A model generated the notes under the pieces. That model saw nothing but the letters and a program-made list of their open reading frames with translations. It made no database searches and had not been told where the DNA came from. Shown one piece after another: positions 42,785 to 53,091 of a DNA stretch of 64,000 bases (its first letter is position 1; each line of letters opens with the position of its first letter). The position numbers and the translations under genes were made by a program. This DNA comes from Nymphaea colorata. Lineage: Eukaryota; Streptophyta; Magnoliopsida; Nymphaeales; Nymphaeaceae. The DNA is taken from NCBI RefSeq assembly GCF_008831285.2, contig NC_045150.1, positions 16,057,362 through 16,121,361 on the forward strand, given 5' to 3'.

Positions 42785-45700
42785 CATTCATTTCATCACA
42801 TGAAGTTAATCCAACGGGTTAAACATGTTCCATTTACATTTAATGATTTAAGGGATTGAAATCACAAGCTTGCAAGACGATGAATAAGATTTCAACCTTC
42901 ATTTGATCACCTATAGTTGATCGAATGAGTTTCACATTTCATTGCATTTGCACTGGTTGATTTAAGAAATTGAAATCGCAAGTTTGAATGAAAGGGATTG
43001 CGATTAAAGCGTCCAATTGATCCCTTATTGTTAATGCAACGAGTTAAACAAGTTGTTACGTTGATACTGAATGATTTTGGGGATTGAAACAACGAGTTCG
43101 TATAAATATTAATGAGATTTAAGTCATTCATTTGCTTCCTTATAGTTAATAAAGTGGGATAGACTTGTCGTTTCATTCATATTGATTGACTTAGGGGATT
43201 AAAATCACAAATTTGGATAACTACAAATGGGATTTACGACATTCATTTGATCTTTTGTAGTGAATTCAAAGATTTAAACTTGTTATTTCTAGATCGGACG
43301 ATTTAGACAATCGAAATCATAAATTCGTTCGAATGCCAATGAGATTTAACCGTTCATTTACTCCCTATAGTAAATCCAATGAGTTGAACTTGTTATTTGA
43401 TACTTATAGTTAATCGAATGAGTATGACTTGTTGCTGATCTATATTACGTTATTTAAGGGGTGAATTTAAATCACAGTTCATATGAACGCAATTGTTTAA
43501 GCCATTCATTTCTTCACATGAAGTTAATCCAAGAGTTAAACATGTTCCATTTATATTTAATGGATTGAAATCACAACTTGCAAGACTATGAATAAGATTT
43601 CGAACCTTCATTTGATCACCTATAGTTGATCGAATGTGTTTCACATTTTATTGCGTTTGCACTGGTTGATTTAAGAAATTGAAATCGCAAGTTTGAATGA
43701 AAGGGATTGCGATTGAGCATCCATTTGATCCCTTATTGTTAATGCAACGAGTTAAACAAGTTGTTACGTTTATACTAAATGATTTTGGGGATTGAAACAA
43801 CAAGTTCGTATAAATATTAATGAGATTTAAGTCATTCATTTGCTCCCTTATAGTTAATAAAGTGGGATAGACCTGTCGTTTCATTAATATTGATTGGCTT
43901 AGGGGACTAAAATCACAAATTTGCATAAATACAAATGGGATTTAAGACATTCATTTGATCTTTTGTAGTGAATTCAAAGGTTTAAACTTATTGTTTCTCT
44001 ATCGAACGATTTAAATGATGAAATCATAAGTTCGTTTGAATGCCAATGAGATTTAACCGTTCATTTACTCCCTCATAGTTAGTCAAATGAGTTGAATTTG
44101 TTATTTGATCCTTATAAAAACCGAATCAGAGCAACTTGTTGTTACATCCTTGTTACGTGATTTAAGAGATGGATTTAAATCACAAGTTCATATGAACGCA
44201 ATTGTTTAAGCCATTCATTTCATCACATGAAGTTAATCCAACAGGTTAAACATGTTACATTTACATTTAATGATTTAAGGGATTGAAATCACAAGCTCGC
44301 AAGACGATGAATAAGATTTCGAACCTTCATTTGATCACCTATAGTTGATCGAATGAGTTTCAGATTTCATTGCATTTGCACTATTTGATTTAAGAAACTG
44401 AAATCGCAAGTTTGAATGAAAGGGATTGCGATTAAAGCGTCCAATTGATCTCTTATTGTTAATGTACGAGTTAAACAATTGTTACGTTGATACTGAATGA
44501 TTTTGGGGATTGAAACAACCAGTTCGTGTAAATATTAATGAGATTTAAGTCATTCATTTGCTTCCTTATAGTTAATAAAGTGGGATAGACTTGTCGTTTC
44601 ATTCATATTGATTGACTTAGGGGATTAAAATCACAAATTTGCATAACTACAAATGGGATTTACGACATTCATTTGATCTTTTGTAGTGAATTCAAAGATT
44701 TAAACTTGTTATTTCTACATCGGACAATTTAAACGATCAAAATCATAAATTCCTTCGAATGCCAATGAGATTTAACCGTTCATTTACTCCCTATAGTAAA
44801 TCCAACGAGTTGAACTTGTTATTTAATACTTATAGTTAATCGAATGAGTATGACTTGTTGTTGCATCTATATTACGTTATTGAAGGGGTGAATTTAAATC
44901 ACAAGTTCATATGAACGCATTTGTTTAAGCCATTCATTTCTTCACATGAAGTTAATCCAAAGAGTTAAACATGTTCCATTTACATTTAATGATTTAATGG
45001 ATTGAAATCACAAGCTTGCAAGACTATGAATAAGATTTCGAACCTTCATTTGATCACCTATACTTGATCGAATGTGTTTCACATTTTATTGCGTTTGCAC
45101 TGGTTGATTTAAGAAATTGAAATCGCAAGTTTGAATGAAAGGGATTGCGATTAAAGCATCCATTTGATCCCTTATTGTTAATGCAACGAGTTAAACAAGT
45201 TGTTACGTTTATACTAAATGATTTTGGGGATTGAAACAACAAGTTCGTATAAATATTAATGAGATTTAAGTCGTTCTTTTTCTCCCTTATAGTTAATAAA
45301 GTGGGATCGACTTGTCGTTTCATTCATATTGATTGGCTTAGGGGATTAAAATCACAAATTTGCATAACTACAATTGGGATTTAAGACATTCATTTGATCT
45401 TTTGTAGTGAATTCAAAGATTTAAACTTGTTGTTTCTCTATCGAACGATTTAAATGACTGAAATCGTAAGTTCGTTTGAATGCCAATGAGATTTAACCGT
45501 TCATTTACTCCCTCATAGTTAGTCAAATGAGTTGAATTTGTTATTTGATCCTTATAGAAAACCGAATCAAAGCAACTTCTTGTTACATCCTTGTTACGTG
45601 ATTTAAGAGGTGGATTTAAATCACAAGTTCATATGAATGCAATTGTTTAAGCCATTCATTTTATCACATGAAGTTAATCCAACGGGTTAAACATGTTCCA

Positions 45701-46988
45701 TTTACGTTTAATGATTTAAGGGATTGAAATCACAAGCTAGCAAGACGATGAATAAGATTTCGAACCTTCATTTGATCACCTATAGTTGATCGAATGAGTT
45801 TCACATTTCATTGCATTTGCACTGGTTGATTTTAGAAACTGAAATCGCAAGTTTGAATGAAGGGGATTGCGATTAATGCGTCCAATTGGTCCCTTATTGT
45901 TAATGCAACGAGTTAAACAAGTTGATATTGAATGATTTTGGGGATTGAAACAACGAGTTCGTACATATATTAATGAGATTTAAGTCATTCATTTGCTTCC
46001 TTATAGTTAATAAAGTGGGATAGACTTGTCGTTTCATTCATATTGATTGACTTAGGGGATTAAAATCACAAATTTGGATAACTACAAATGGGATTTACGA
46101 CATTCATTTGATCTTTTGTAGTGAATTCAAAGATTGAAACTTGTTATTTTTAGATCGGACGATTTAAACGATCGAAATCATAAATTCGTTCGAATGCCAA
46201 TGAGATTTAACCGTTCATTTACTCCCCTATAGTAAATCCAACGAGTTGAACTTGTTATTTGATACTTATAGTTAATCGAATGAGTATGACTTGTTGCTGA
46301 ATCTATATTACGTTATTTAAGGGGTGAATTTAAATCACAAGTTCATATGAACGCAATTGTTTAAGCCATTTTTTTCTTCACATGAAGTTAATCCAAAGAG
46401 TTAAACATGTTCCATTTATATTTAATGGATTGAAATCACAAACTTGCAAGACTATGAATAAGATTTCGAACCTTCATTTGATCACCTATAGTTGATCGAA
46501 TGTGTTTCACATTTTATTGCGTTTGCACTGGTTGATTTAAGAAATTGAAATCGCAAGTTTGAATGAAAGGGATTGCGATTGAAGCATCCATTTGATCCCT
46601 TATTGTTAATGCAACGAGTTAAACAAGTTGTTACGTTTATACTAAATGATTTTGGGGATTGAAACAACAAGTTCGTATAAATATTAATGAGATTTAAGTC
46701 ATTCATTTGCTCCCTTATAGTTAATAAAGTGGGATAGACCTGTCGTTTCATTAATATTGATTGGCTTAGGGGACTAAAATCACAAATTTGCATAACTACA
46801 AATGGGATTTAAGACATTCATTTGATCTTTTGTAGTGAATTCAAAGGTTTAAACTTATTGTTTCTCTATCGAACGATTTAAATGACTGAAATCGTAAGTT
46901 CGTTTGAATGCCAATGAGATTTAACCGTTCATTTACTCCCTCATAGTTAGTCAAATGAGTTGAATTTGTTATTTGATCCTTATAGAAA
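42785..46988 (+). repeat. Array edge with four-monomer (~2.86 kb) period
   Basis: Monomers near the right edge carry private variants that recur every four monomers instead of every two. The A copies at 43503 and 46367 share a loss of about 9 bp in U1 (atttatatttaatggattg), agacctgtcg in U4 and caaaggtttaaacttattg in U5. The A copy between them, at 44931, lacks all three. The B copies at 42785 and 45653 share tttggataactac (43213, about 46074) and agatcggacg. All three edge A copies share ttcttcacatgaag. The spacing is about 2861-2864 bp. The array stops abruptly at 46988 inside U6 of the last monomer. Confidence 0.85.
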
Positions 46989-47275
46989 GAAAAAGTTGAC
47001 CTAATTAGATTAACTATAATGGATCAAATGAATTGCTTAAATTTCACTCGTTTTCATACGAACCTGAAATTTCAATCCCCTTAATCATTAAATAAACTCA
47101 TCCCAATATATTAAATTTCGCTCGTTTTAATATGCGAGAATTGAAATTTATGCTCTTATTTGATCTTTTAAAGTTAATCCAATGTGTTTAACTTGTTGCA
47201 AAATATATATCAAATGGTTTAAGCGATTGAAATAACAATTCAGATGAGTACTAATTAGATTTAAGTCATTCATTT
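46989..47275. repeat. Junction zone: short base units in switching orientation
   Basis: Immediately after the array end, two shortened units run in reverse orientation (46989 to about 47100 and 47101 to about 47151). One forward unit follows (47152-47273: gatcttttaaagttaatcc, later agatttaagtcattcattt). Orientation then switches back at about 47276 in agatttaagtcattcattt/aaatctcattc. I see three orientation changes within about 300 bp. Confidence 0.7.
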
Positions 47276-49330
47276 AAATCTCATTCATATTTGTATGAAC
47301 TTGTGATTTCAATCTCTTAAATATTCAAATATGGATGCAACAACAAGTTAAACTTATCGGCATAACTATAAAGGATTCAATGAATGGTGTAAGTCTCATT
47401 TGTATTCATACAAACTTGTTATCTCAATCCCGTAAACATTCAATATAAACGTAGCAACAAGTTCAACTCATTGGATTTACTATAAGGGATCAAATGAATA
47501 ACTCAAATCAGATTCATATTCACACGGGCTTGTGATTTCAGTCTATTATATCATTGAATATAAATGCAATAAGAAGTTCAACTCATTGCATTGACTATAA
47601 TAGAGTAAATGGATGACTTCAACTCTATTTGTACTCATACGAACTTGTGATTTCAGTCCTTTAAATCTTTCAATATAAATTATAACAAGTTGAATAAATC
47701 ATTCAATATAAATTATAACAAGTTGAACACATATTGATTAACAATGACAGATTAAATGATTGGCAGAAATTATATTCGTTTTCAAACAAAGTTGTGATTT
47801 CAATCGCCTAGATCGATAAATATAAATGTAACAACAAGTTGAACACATTGGATCAACTATGATGGAGAAAATGAATGACTTATATCTCATTCGTAGTTAC
47901 ACAAACTTGTGATTTCAATCACTTAAATTTTTTGAAATGAATATAATAACAAGTTTAATTCATTGGATTCACTATAATGAATCAAATGAATGACTTAAAT
48001 CTCATTCTATTCATAGAACTTGCGATTTGAATCCCTTAGTTCTTTCAATATCGATATAAAAACAAGTTACACACTGGATCAAATATAGGAGATCAAATGA
48101 ATGGCTGAAATTTCATTCATATTCATTGACCATAAACAGAAACATAACGACAAGTTTGACTCATTCGCTTAACGATAATGGATCAGATGAATGTTTTGGA
48201 CCTCATTTGAATTCTTACAAACTAGTGACTTCAATCCCTTATGTTATTGAATGTAGATGAATCAACAAGTTATACTCATTCAATTAACTATCAGTATCAA
48301 ATGAATGTATTAAATCTCATTCATGTTTGTATGAACTTGTAATTTCAATCAATTAATTTTTCAAATATAGATGTAGCAACAAGTTGAACTCATTGGCATA
48401 ACTATAAGGGATTCAAAGAATGGCGTAACTCTCATTCATGTTCATACAAACTTGTTAACTCAATCCCATAATCATTTAATATAAATGTAACAACATGTTG
48501 ACTCATGGATTAACTATATGGGATCAAATGAATGACTTCAATCAGATTGGCATTCATATGTTCATGTGATTTCAATTTATTAAATCAGTCAATATAAATG
48601 CAACAAAATGTTAAACTCATTCAATTAACTGCTAGTGACCAAATGAAAAGCTTAAATCTCATTCGTATTCATACAAACTATTGATTTCATTCCCTTAAAT
48701 CATTAAATATAAATGTAACAACATATTTAACTCGTTCGATTAACTATAAGTGATGGAATTAATGGCTTAAATACCATTCGTATTCACATGAACGTTTGAT
48801 TTTCATTCCTTAAATCATTGAACATAGTTGTAGGAGCAATTGAAACTCATTTGATTAACTATAAGGGATCAAATGAAAAACTCAAATCCCATTTGTGTTC
48901 ATATGAACTTGTGATTTCAATCCTTAAAATCATTCAATATTTATATAAAAACTGGTTAAACAAACATGATTAATTAATTACGATTGTATAATTGTTCAAA
49001 TTAATGGCTGAAATCCCATTCGAATTCATAGAACTTGTGATTTCAATCCTTTAATTCATTCAATATCGATATAAAAGCAACTTAAACACATTGAATCAAC
49101 TATAGGAGATCAAATGAATGGCTGAAATTTCATTCATATTCATACGAAAATGTGATTTTAATCTCTTCAATCAATCAACAATATAAATGAAACGACAAGT
49201 TTAACAAATTGGCTTAACAATAGTTGATCGAATGAATGTTTTAAACCTCATTTGAATTAGTACAAACTAGTTGTTTCAATCCCTTAAATCATTGAATATA
49301 AATGTAACAACATTTTATATTCATTACATT
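47276..49330 (-). repeat. ~1.03-kb higher-order period inside the inverted arm
   Basis: Neighbouring units differ but units about nine places apart match. The unit near 47281 (tcattcatatttgtatgaac, then cggcataactataaaggatt) matches that near 48316. The unit near 47372 matches 48408. Those near 48030 and 49050 share tcaatatcgatataaaa, and the following units near 48089 and 49108 share gagatcaaatgaatggctga. The spacing is about 1.02-1.04 kb. This order is independent of the 722/1443-bp order of the main array. Confidence 0.7.
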
Positions 49331-49605
49331 AACTATAAATATCAAATGATACAAAATTATGATTTTAATCTATTCAATCAATCAACAATATAAATGAAAC
49401 GACAAGTTTGACAAATTGGCTTAACAATAGTGGATTGAATGAATGTTTTAAACCTCATTTGAATTATTACAAACTAGTTGTTTCAATCCCTTAAATAATT
49501 AAATATAAATGTAACAACATTTTATATTCATTAGATTAACTATAAATATCAAATTAATGTCTTAAATGTTTTAAACCTCTTTTCATGTATGACTATCAAA
49601 ACTAG
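47276..49605 (-). repeat. Diverged inverted arm of the same ~113-bp base-unit family
   Basis: About 20 units of roughly 113-117 bp lie in reverse orientation to the main array. Each carries a variant of ggatcaaatgaatgacttaaatc, seen near 47372, 47486, 47600, 47747, 47863, 47979, 48089, 48180, 48295, 48408, 48521, 48636, 48751, 48867, 48985, 49108, 49225, 49339 (cut short), 49432 and 49546. The 19-mer at 47983-48001 is the exact reverse complement of gatttaagtcattcatttg at 18028-18046 in the array. Units are far more diverged from one another than monomers of the array. The last recognisable unit fades out at about 49605. Confidence 0.85.
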
Positions 49606-50506
49606 TGCTATCTAGATGATAAAATCATGAAATATCGGGCCAAGAACGAACTGGTACAATTCAAATAGGTTGATTCAAACCAATTTTCACATGTAAAATG
49701 AAAAAAAAAATGTAAAATAGATGACAAGAAAACAGCAAAGTACAAATTAAGAACAGCAAAGAAACGACAATACATTCGTTGTCTTTCTCCTGGCCTTGCT
49801 TGTCTTCAATTTAGTTGGCCCGGGAGAATTTGATTGTTGTTGGTGGTGGCCTTTTTTGTCTTCGATTTAGTTGATGTAGTAGAGCCCATGTATATCTTTC
49901 GTATCCATCACCAAATCCTCCTTTGGGGATTCTGGAGAAAATAACGTGGCAATCAAGGTATTTTGGTTAGTTTGCTCACCGATGGCTATTAGGAAATTTC
50001 TGTAACATAAGCTGTGCTAGATTGTCAACAAGAGGAAAATGTCTAATTACTTTAAACTGAAGTTGTAGATCCATGTGCCATCTGTATTTGATGTTGGCAT
50101 ACATGGTTTTGTATTTTCTGGTGGAAGATTTGGATCATTCCCAATTAAGTCTTCTTTCTTAAAGCTCGTTTCGTTTTCCACCACTTATTGCAAACCCTAA
50201 GAATGGACATACCACTTAGGTAAGGGACAAAAGCCGGGCATATTAAAATTCCTTTTCTTTATAATTTAGCACTATCTTAAAATATATTTGGTGATAAACA
50301 TACATTAAGTTAGTTATTTTTTATTTTATTAATATACCATAATAATTAAAAAAGGAATGGCACTTGTAAAATCAAAATTTTAAAAGTTGAAAAAATACTT
50401 TTTTTATAAAAGTAATTTGAACTTAAACATTGTTTATATTAAATTAGTGTTTATAATGAAGACATTAGGAGATTCATATTTTGTTTAGAACACTTCTTAA
50501 CACAAA
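49606..50506. other. Unassigned AT-rich flank
   Basis: This is non-satellite DNA beginning right after the inverted arm. A short tandem duplication is visible: ggccttgcttgtcttcaatt at 49792 and ggccttttttgtcttcgatt at 49848, 56 bp apart. An open minus-strand stretch of about 55 codons ends near 49985 but matches nothing I recognise. The rest is AT-rich with no supported gene. Confidence 0.5.
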
Positions 50507-50616
50507 TATAAGAGGTCTGTTGGTTTTTGTTTGTGATCAAAGTAGTGTGTGCGTGTGTGTATATATATATATATAATGTAAGAGGTCTGTTGGTTTTTGT
50601 TTGTGATCCAAGTAGG

Positions 50617-50668
<52 letters not shown>

Positions 50669-50785
50669 ACTGTAAGAGGTCTGTTGGTTTTTGTTTGTGA
50701 TCGAAGTAGTGTGTGTGTGTGTATTTTCATTATCTGTTTACATATATATACTGTAAGAGGTCTGTTGGTCAGTTGTCCAATCTAA
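50507..50785 (+). repeat. Minisatellite with embedded GT/AT microsatellites
   Basis: Four copies of agaggtctgttggt start at 50511, 50581, 50675 and 50756, giving spacings of 70, 94 and 81 bp. The first three continue ttttgtttgtgatc and then a GT run, followed in copies 1 and 2 by an AT run. The length variation lies in the microsatellite parts. The fourth copy is cut short. Open frames here are low-complexity readings, not genes. Confidence 0.85.
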
Positions 50786-50850
50786 CTTGATAGATAGGAG
50801 AACAATAAAGAGAAAAAAGTGATATGTATTTTCATTATCTATTATTAGTT

Positions 50851-50860
50851 ATACACACAC

Positions 50861-50899
<39 letters not shown>
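50851..50899. repeat. (AC)/(AT)n microsatellite
   Basis: A short AC run is followed by an almost pure AT run of about 35 bp. Nothing else is visible in it. Confidence 0.9.
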
Positions 50900-50906
<7 letters not shown>

Positions 50907-50956
50907 TGACAGTGCTGTCTCTTTTATAACAAAAAATATTGAGAAAAGTCTTACCA

Positions 50957-51115
50957 ATGTAAATTATTTGTTTCTATTCAACAGGGTGGTTCCCCTCTTT
51001 TTTGACTTCTCTTCCACTAAAAGTGAAGTGTGGTTGAAGAAAGAAATAAAGTGATAGCTCCATGCATTTTGAGTTCTTATGCACATCGAGAGAGAGGGGG
51101 AGGAGAGAGAGCAAA
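50957..51115 (+). repeat. Dispersed direct duplication, copy 1
   Basis: This stretch matches 51631-51797. Shared blocks in order are atgtaaatta, tttctattcaacagggt, a ccactgaaagtgaa-like block, gtggaagaaagaaa, agctccatgc and a GA-rich tail. The copies are about 674 bp apart and differ by substitutions and small indels. No LTR or terminal inverted repeat is evident. Confidence 0.75.
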
Positions 51116-51630
51116 CAGAAAGATGGAATTCCTTCCAGCATTAGCTAGTGACGATCGGCAACGATGAAGATTCATGAGGACCGTGGTGTAGGTACTATGA
51201 ATAGCTTTAAAATAGGAAAGGGAAGCTGGTCGATCAGGGCATCTTTCAGATGTGGTTTCATTAGCATATGTGTTTTCTATATGCTTTTGTGGTGATGCTG
51301 CTTTGTGTTGAAGTCGGTGATATACGTGAGAGAATTCCTTCATAAAAAAGGACAAAAAGTTGCGGAAACTTGTTCTTCTGCTTGAAGATTCATATTTATC
51401 ACATGTTGAATCATATAAATTAGACTGTCAATTGCTTCTGATGTAACAGATTTGGATTTTTCATGTTGTCATGGTATTCATAATTCTTGTCTTTGATAGC
51501 CACCATATTGCCATGGGAAGCACAATCTACCAACTTCACATAAGTATTTTGATTTGAGCCTTTCTATTCCACCTCTAAGTCTGCGTCTTTCCCACCAAGA
51601 CAGGAACTTTAATATCCACAATGTCATATC
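51116..51630. other. Unassigned spacer between duplicated blocks
   Basis: No gene, RNA or repeat is recognised here. The minus-strand open frame over its left part has low-complexity ends and no domain I recognise. Confidence 0.4.
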
Positions 51631-51797
51631 ATGTAAATTAATGGTTTCTATTCAACAGGGTCGTTCCTCCCTTTTTTTACTTGTCTACCACTGAAAGTGA
51701 ATGTGTGGTGGAAGAAAGAAACAGAGTAACAGCTCCATGCCCTTTGACTTCTCTTACATGAAGAGAGCAAGAGAGAGAGAGAGAGAGAGAGCGAGAG
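51631..51797 (+). repeat. Dispersed direct duplication, copy 2, with (GA)n tail
   Basis: This is the second copy of the block at 50957-51115. It ends in a clean GA run at about 51771-51797. The expanded GA run sits where copy 1 has only a short GA-rich patch. Confidence 0.75.
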
Positions 51798-52240
51798 ACG
51801 GGAATTACATGTTTTGTTCTTATTTTAAATAGTAGTCTGTGCTGGCGAGTGGAAAAGAGAGATGAGCCCGACAAATCCTAAGATCTGTTTTAGCAAAAGA
51901 ACTGAAGTATGCAAGTTTAGTTTGAAAGCGGAGAGCGCTTCAGGACATAGTGGATCCTTCAGGTCCCTTTTTCAACAGTACCGAGGAGTAACCAGTCATT
52001 ACATAGTCAAGATGGTTGAAGTTTTCTTGGGAATAAGATGAATGGTGAAGAAGTTTAACAACACTGTGATTGTTCTGAATCTCAAGATAGAAGGAGCTAC
52101 AAGTGTACAACAGTAGCACCTATTTCCCCATGTAACTTCTTATATAAGGTCATTTCAAACATGCTGGCTCTTAGAGATGCTTTAGGCAACACAATCCCAA
52201 TTGTGAAATAAATTTTTCATTGACCTATTATAGCACCTGT
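51798..52240. other. Unassigned intergenic DNA
   Basis: Ordinary-looking AT-rich sequence without an open frame, RNA gene or repeat that I can support. Confidence 0.4.
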
Positions 52241-52460
52241 TTGGATGGAGAGAAATTAGTATAAAAGGAAAAGAATGGAAAGGGAAAGAAAGGATTTGGG
52301 AAGAAAAGGAGAGGAAAGAAAATAGAATGAAACAAATTGTTATAAAACTTGTTTGAATAGAAAGAAAAAGAATTGTTCAAACTATGTTTGTTTAAACTAC
52401 ATAAAGGAAAAGAAAGAAATAATTTAAGTTGTTTGAATAGAAAGAAAGAACTTTATTTTG
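52241..52460 (+). repeat. Purine-rich (AAAGG/GAAA) tract
   Basis: After gcacctgtttggatggagag the strand is almost all A and G, in runs of aaaggaaaag and aagaaaga. Two near-identical stretches, ttgtttgaatagaaagaaaa near 52351 and again near 52430, suggest a local duplication. Tracts that open with tttggatgg and run into purines are common dispersed features of plant intergenic DNA. Confidence 0.6.
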
Positions 52461-53052
52461 ATTTGCGCACTGGGAAGGCACAAAATGACAAGAAAATGTG
52501 GATGAAGCTGGACTAGGGCTAGCTAGATGATTAAATCTTGAAGGGTCTGGTAATTAATAGCCATCATTTTCTTTCTTAATAAGACCAGAAAAAATATGTT
52601 ATCAATTAAACATTTTCATTATTTGGGTCAAATGACTCATAAATCCAGTGTTTCTTGGTCAATGTTTGCCATGAGCGAGACCCAACTAGCATTCAATCAA
52701 CCATATTTTTTGTGTTAAGACTGAACCAATTTAAAAAATAAATACACTCTATAGAGATCTTCCCTTGTGCCGGGTGAGCAAGAAGGGTATTTCATCCCTA
52801 GAGCCAATTCTGTATCAGGTGTACCACAGTTGCAGGTTCATTGAAATTCAACATAATCAGCCCCTGTGATGGCAAACCCTAAATAAAATGTACTTATTTC
52901 ATTGTCAGAAATAAATAATGAATCATGACGAGTTTAGACATACAATTGAGCAAGGTCACCTGTAGACTTAGATAATGTTTGTTATTTGTTGGGTTAGGCA
53001 TCTTCCCAGATAGAAAACATACTAGAAGCATCAAACAAATCAATGCTAGTGG

Positions 53053-53053
<1 letters not shown>
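52461..53053. other. Unassigned intergenic DNA
   Basis: I see no supported gene or repeat in this stretch. Confidence 0.4.

Positions 53054-53086
<33 letters not shown>
53054..53086. repeat. (AT)n microsatellite
   Basis: An uninterrupted AT run of about 33 bp. Confidence 0.9.

Positions 53087-53091
<5 letters not shown>

Larger units (their letters stand above)
1..46988 (+). repeat. Satellite array of ~722-bp monomers in A/B dimers (~1443 bp)
   Basis: About 65 tandem monomers follow a partial first one that runs off the left edge. Monomer starts, at the recurring cattcatttcatcacatgaag, are: 713 B, 1426 A, 2146 B, 2860 A, 3577 B, 4295 A/B, 5013 A, 5723 gapped, 6229 A, 6938 B, 7657 A, 8378 B, 9094 A, 9797 B/A, 10507 B, 11224 A, 11941 B, 12662 A, 13382 B/A, 14094 B, 14814 A, 15533 B, 16254 A, 16975 B, 17696 A, 18418 B, 19139 A, 19860 B, 20581 A, 21299 B, 22018 A, 22740 B, 23461 A, 24182 B, 24903 and 25604 mixed, 26319 B, 27039 A, 27758 B, 28478 A, 29186, 29895 and 30598 mixed, 31315 A, 32033 B, 32751 and 33456 mixed, 34157 A, 34875 B, 35597 A, 36318 B, 37039 A, 37761 B, 38482 A, 39202 B, 39923 A, 40641 B, 41353 mixed, 42068 A, 42785 B, 43503 A, 44212 B, 44931 A, 45653 B, 46367 A (cut short). 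Each monomer carries one HindIII site (in caagcttgcaag). No transposon interrupts the array. A centromeric, pericentromeric or subtelomeric location is possible but cannot be told from this sequence. Confidence 0.97.

Noticed and set aside
114-46793. Dozens of near-identical minus-strand open frames of 60-103 codons across the array (one per monomer), which could look like a multigene family.
   Set aside because: They are the same stretch of each monomer read in one frame. Sub-unit lengths of 113, 115 and 111 bp change frame from unit to unit, and single-base indels between copies break the frame freely. A and B versions differ without a bias for synonymous changes that I can see. Their similarity follows from repeat homogenisation. 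Ribosome profiling would be decisive.
1-46988. A CRISPR array, because of regular repetition.
   Set aside because: The repeats are contiguous 113-bp units without unique spacers, in what looks like plant nuclear DNA with a LINE nearby.
49979-50140. Minus-strand open stretch of about 55 codons ending in a gtgagc that could be a splice donor.
   Set aside because: No recognisable domain, no acceptor or second exon that I can support, and the length is within chance.
50497-51054. Open frames over 50497-51054, rich in Tyr, Ile, Val, Thr and His.
   Set aside because: They read through GT and AT microsatellites, so the composition is that of the simple repeats.
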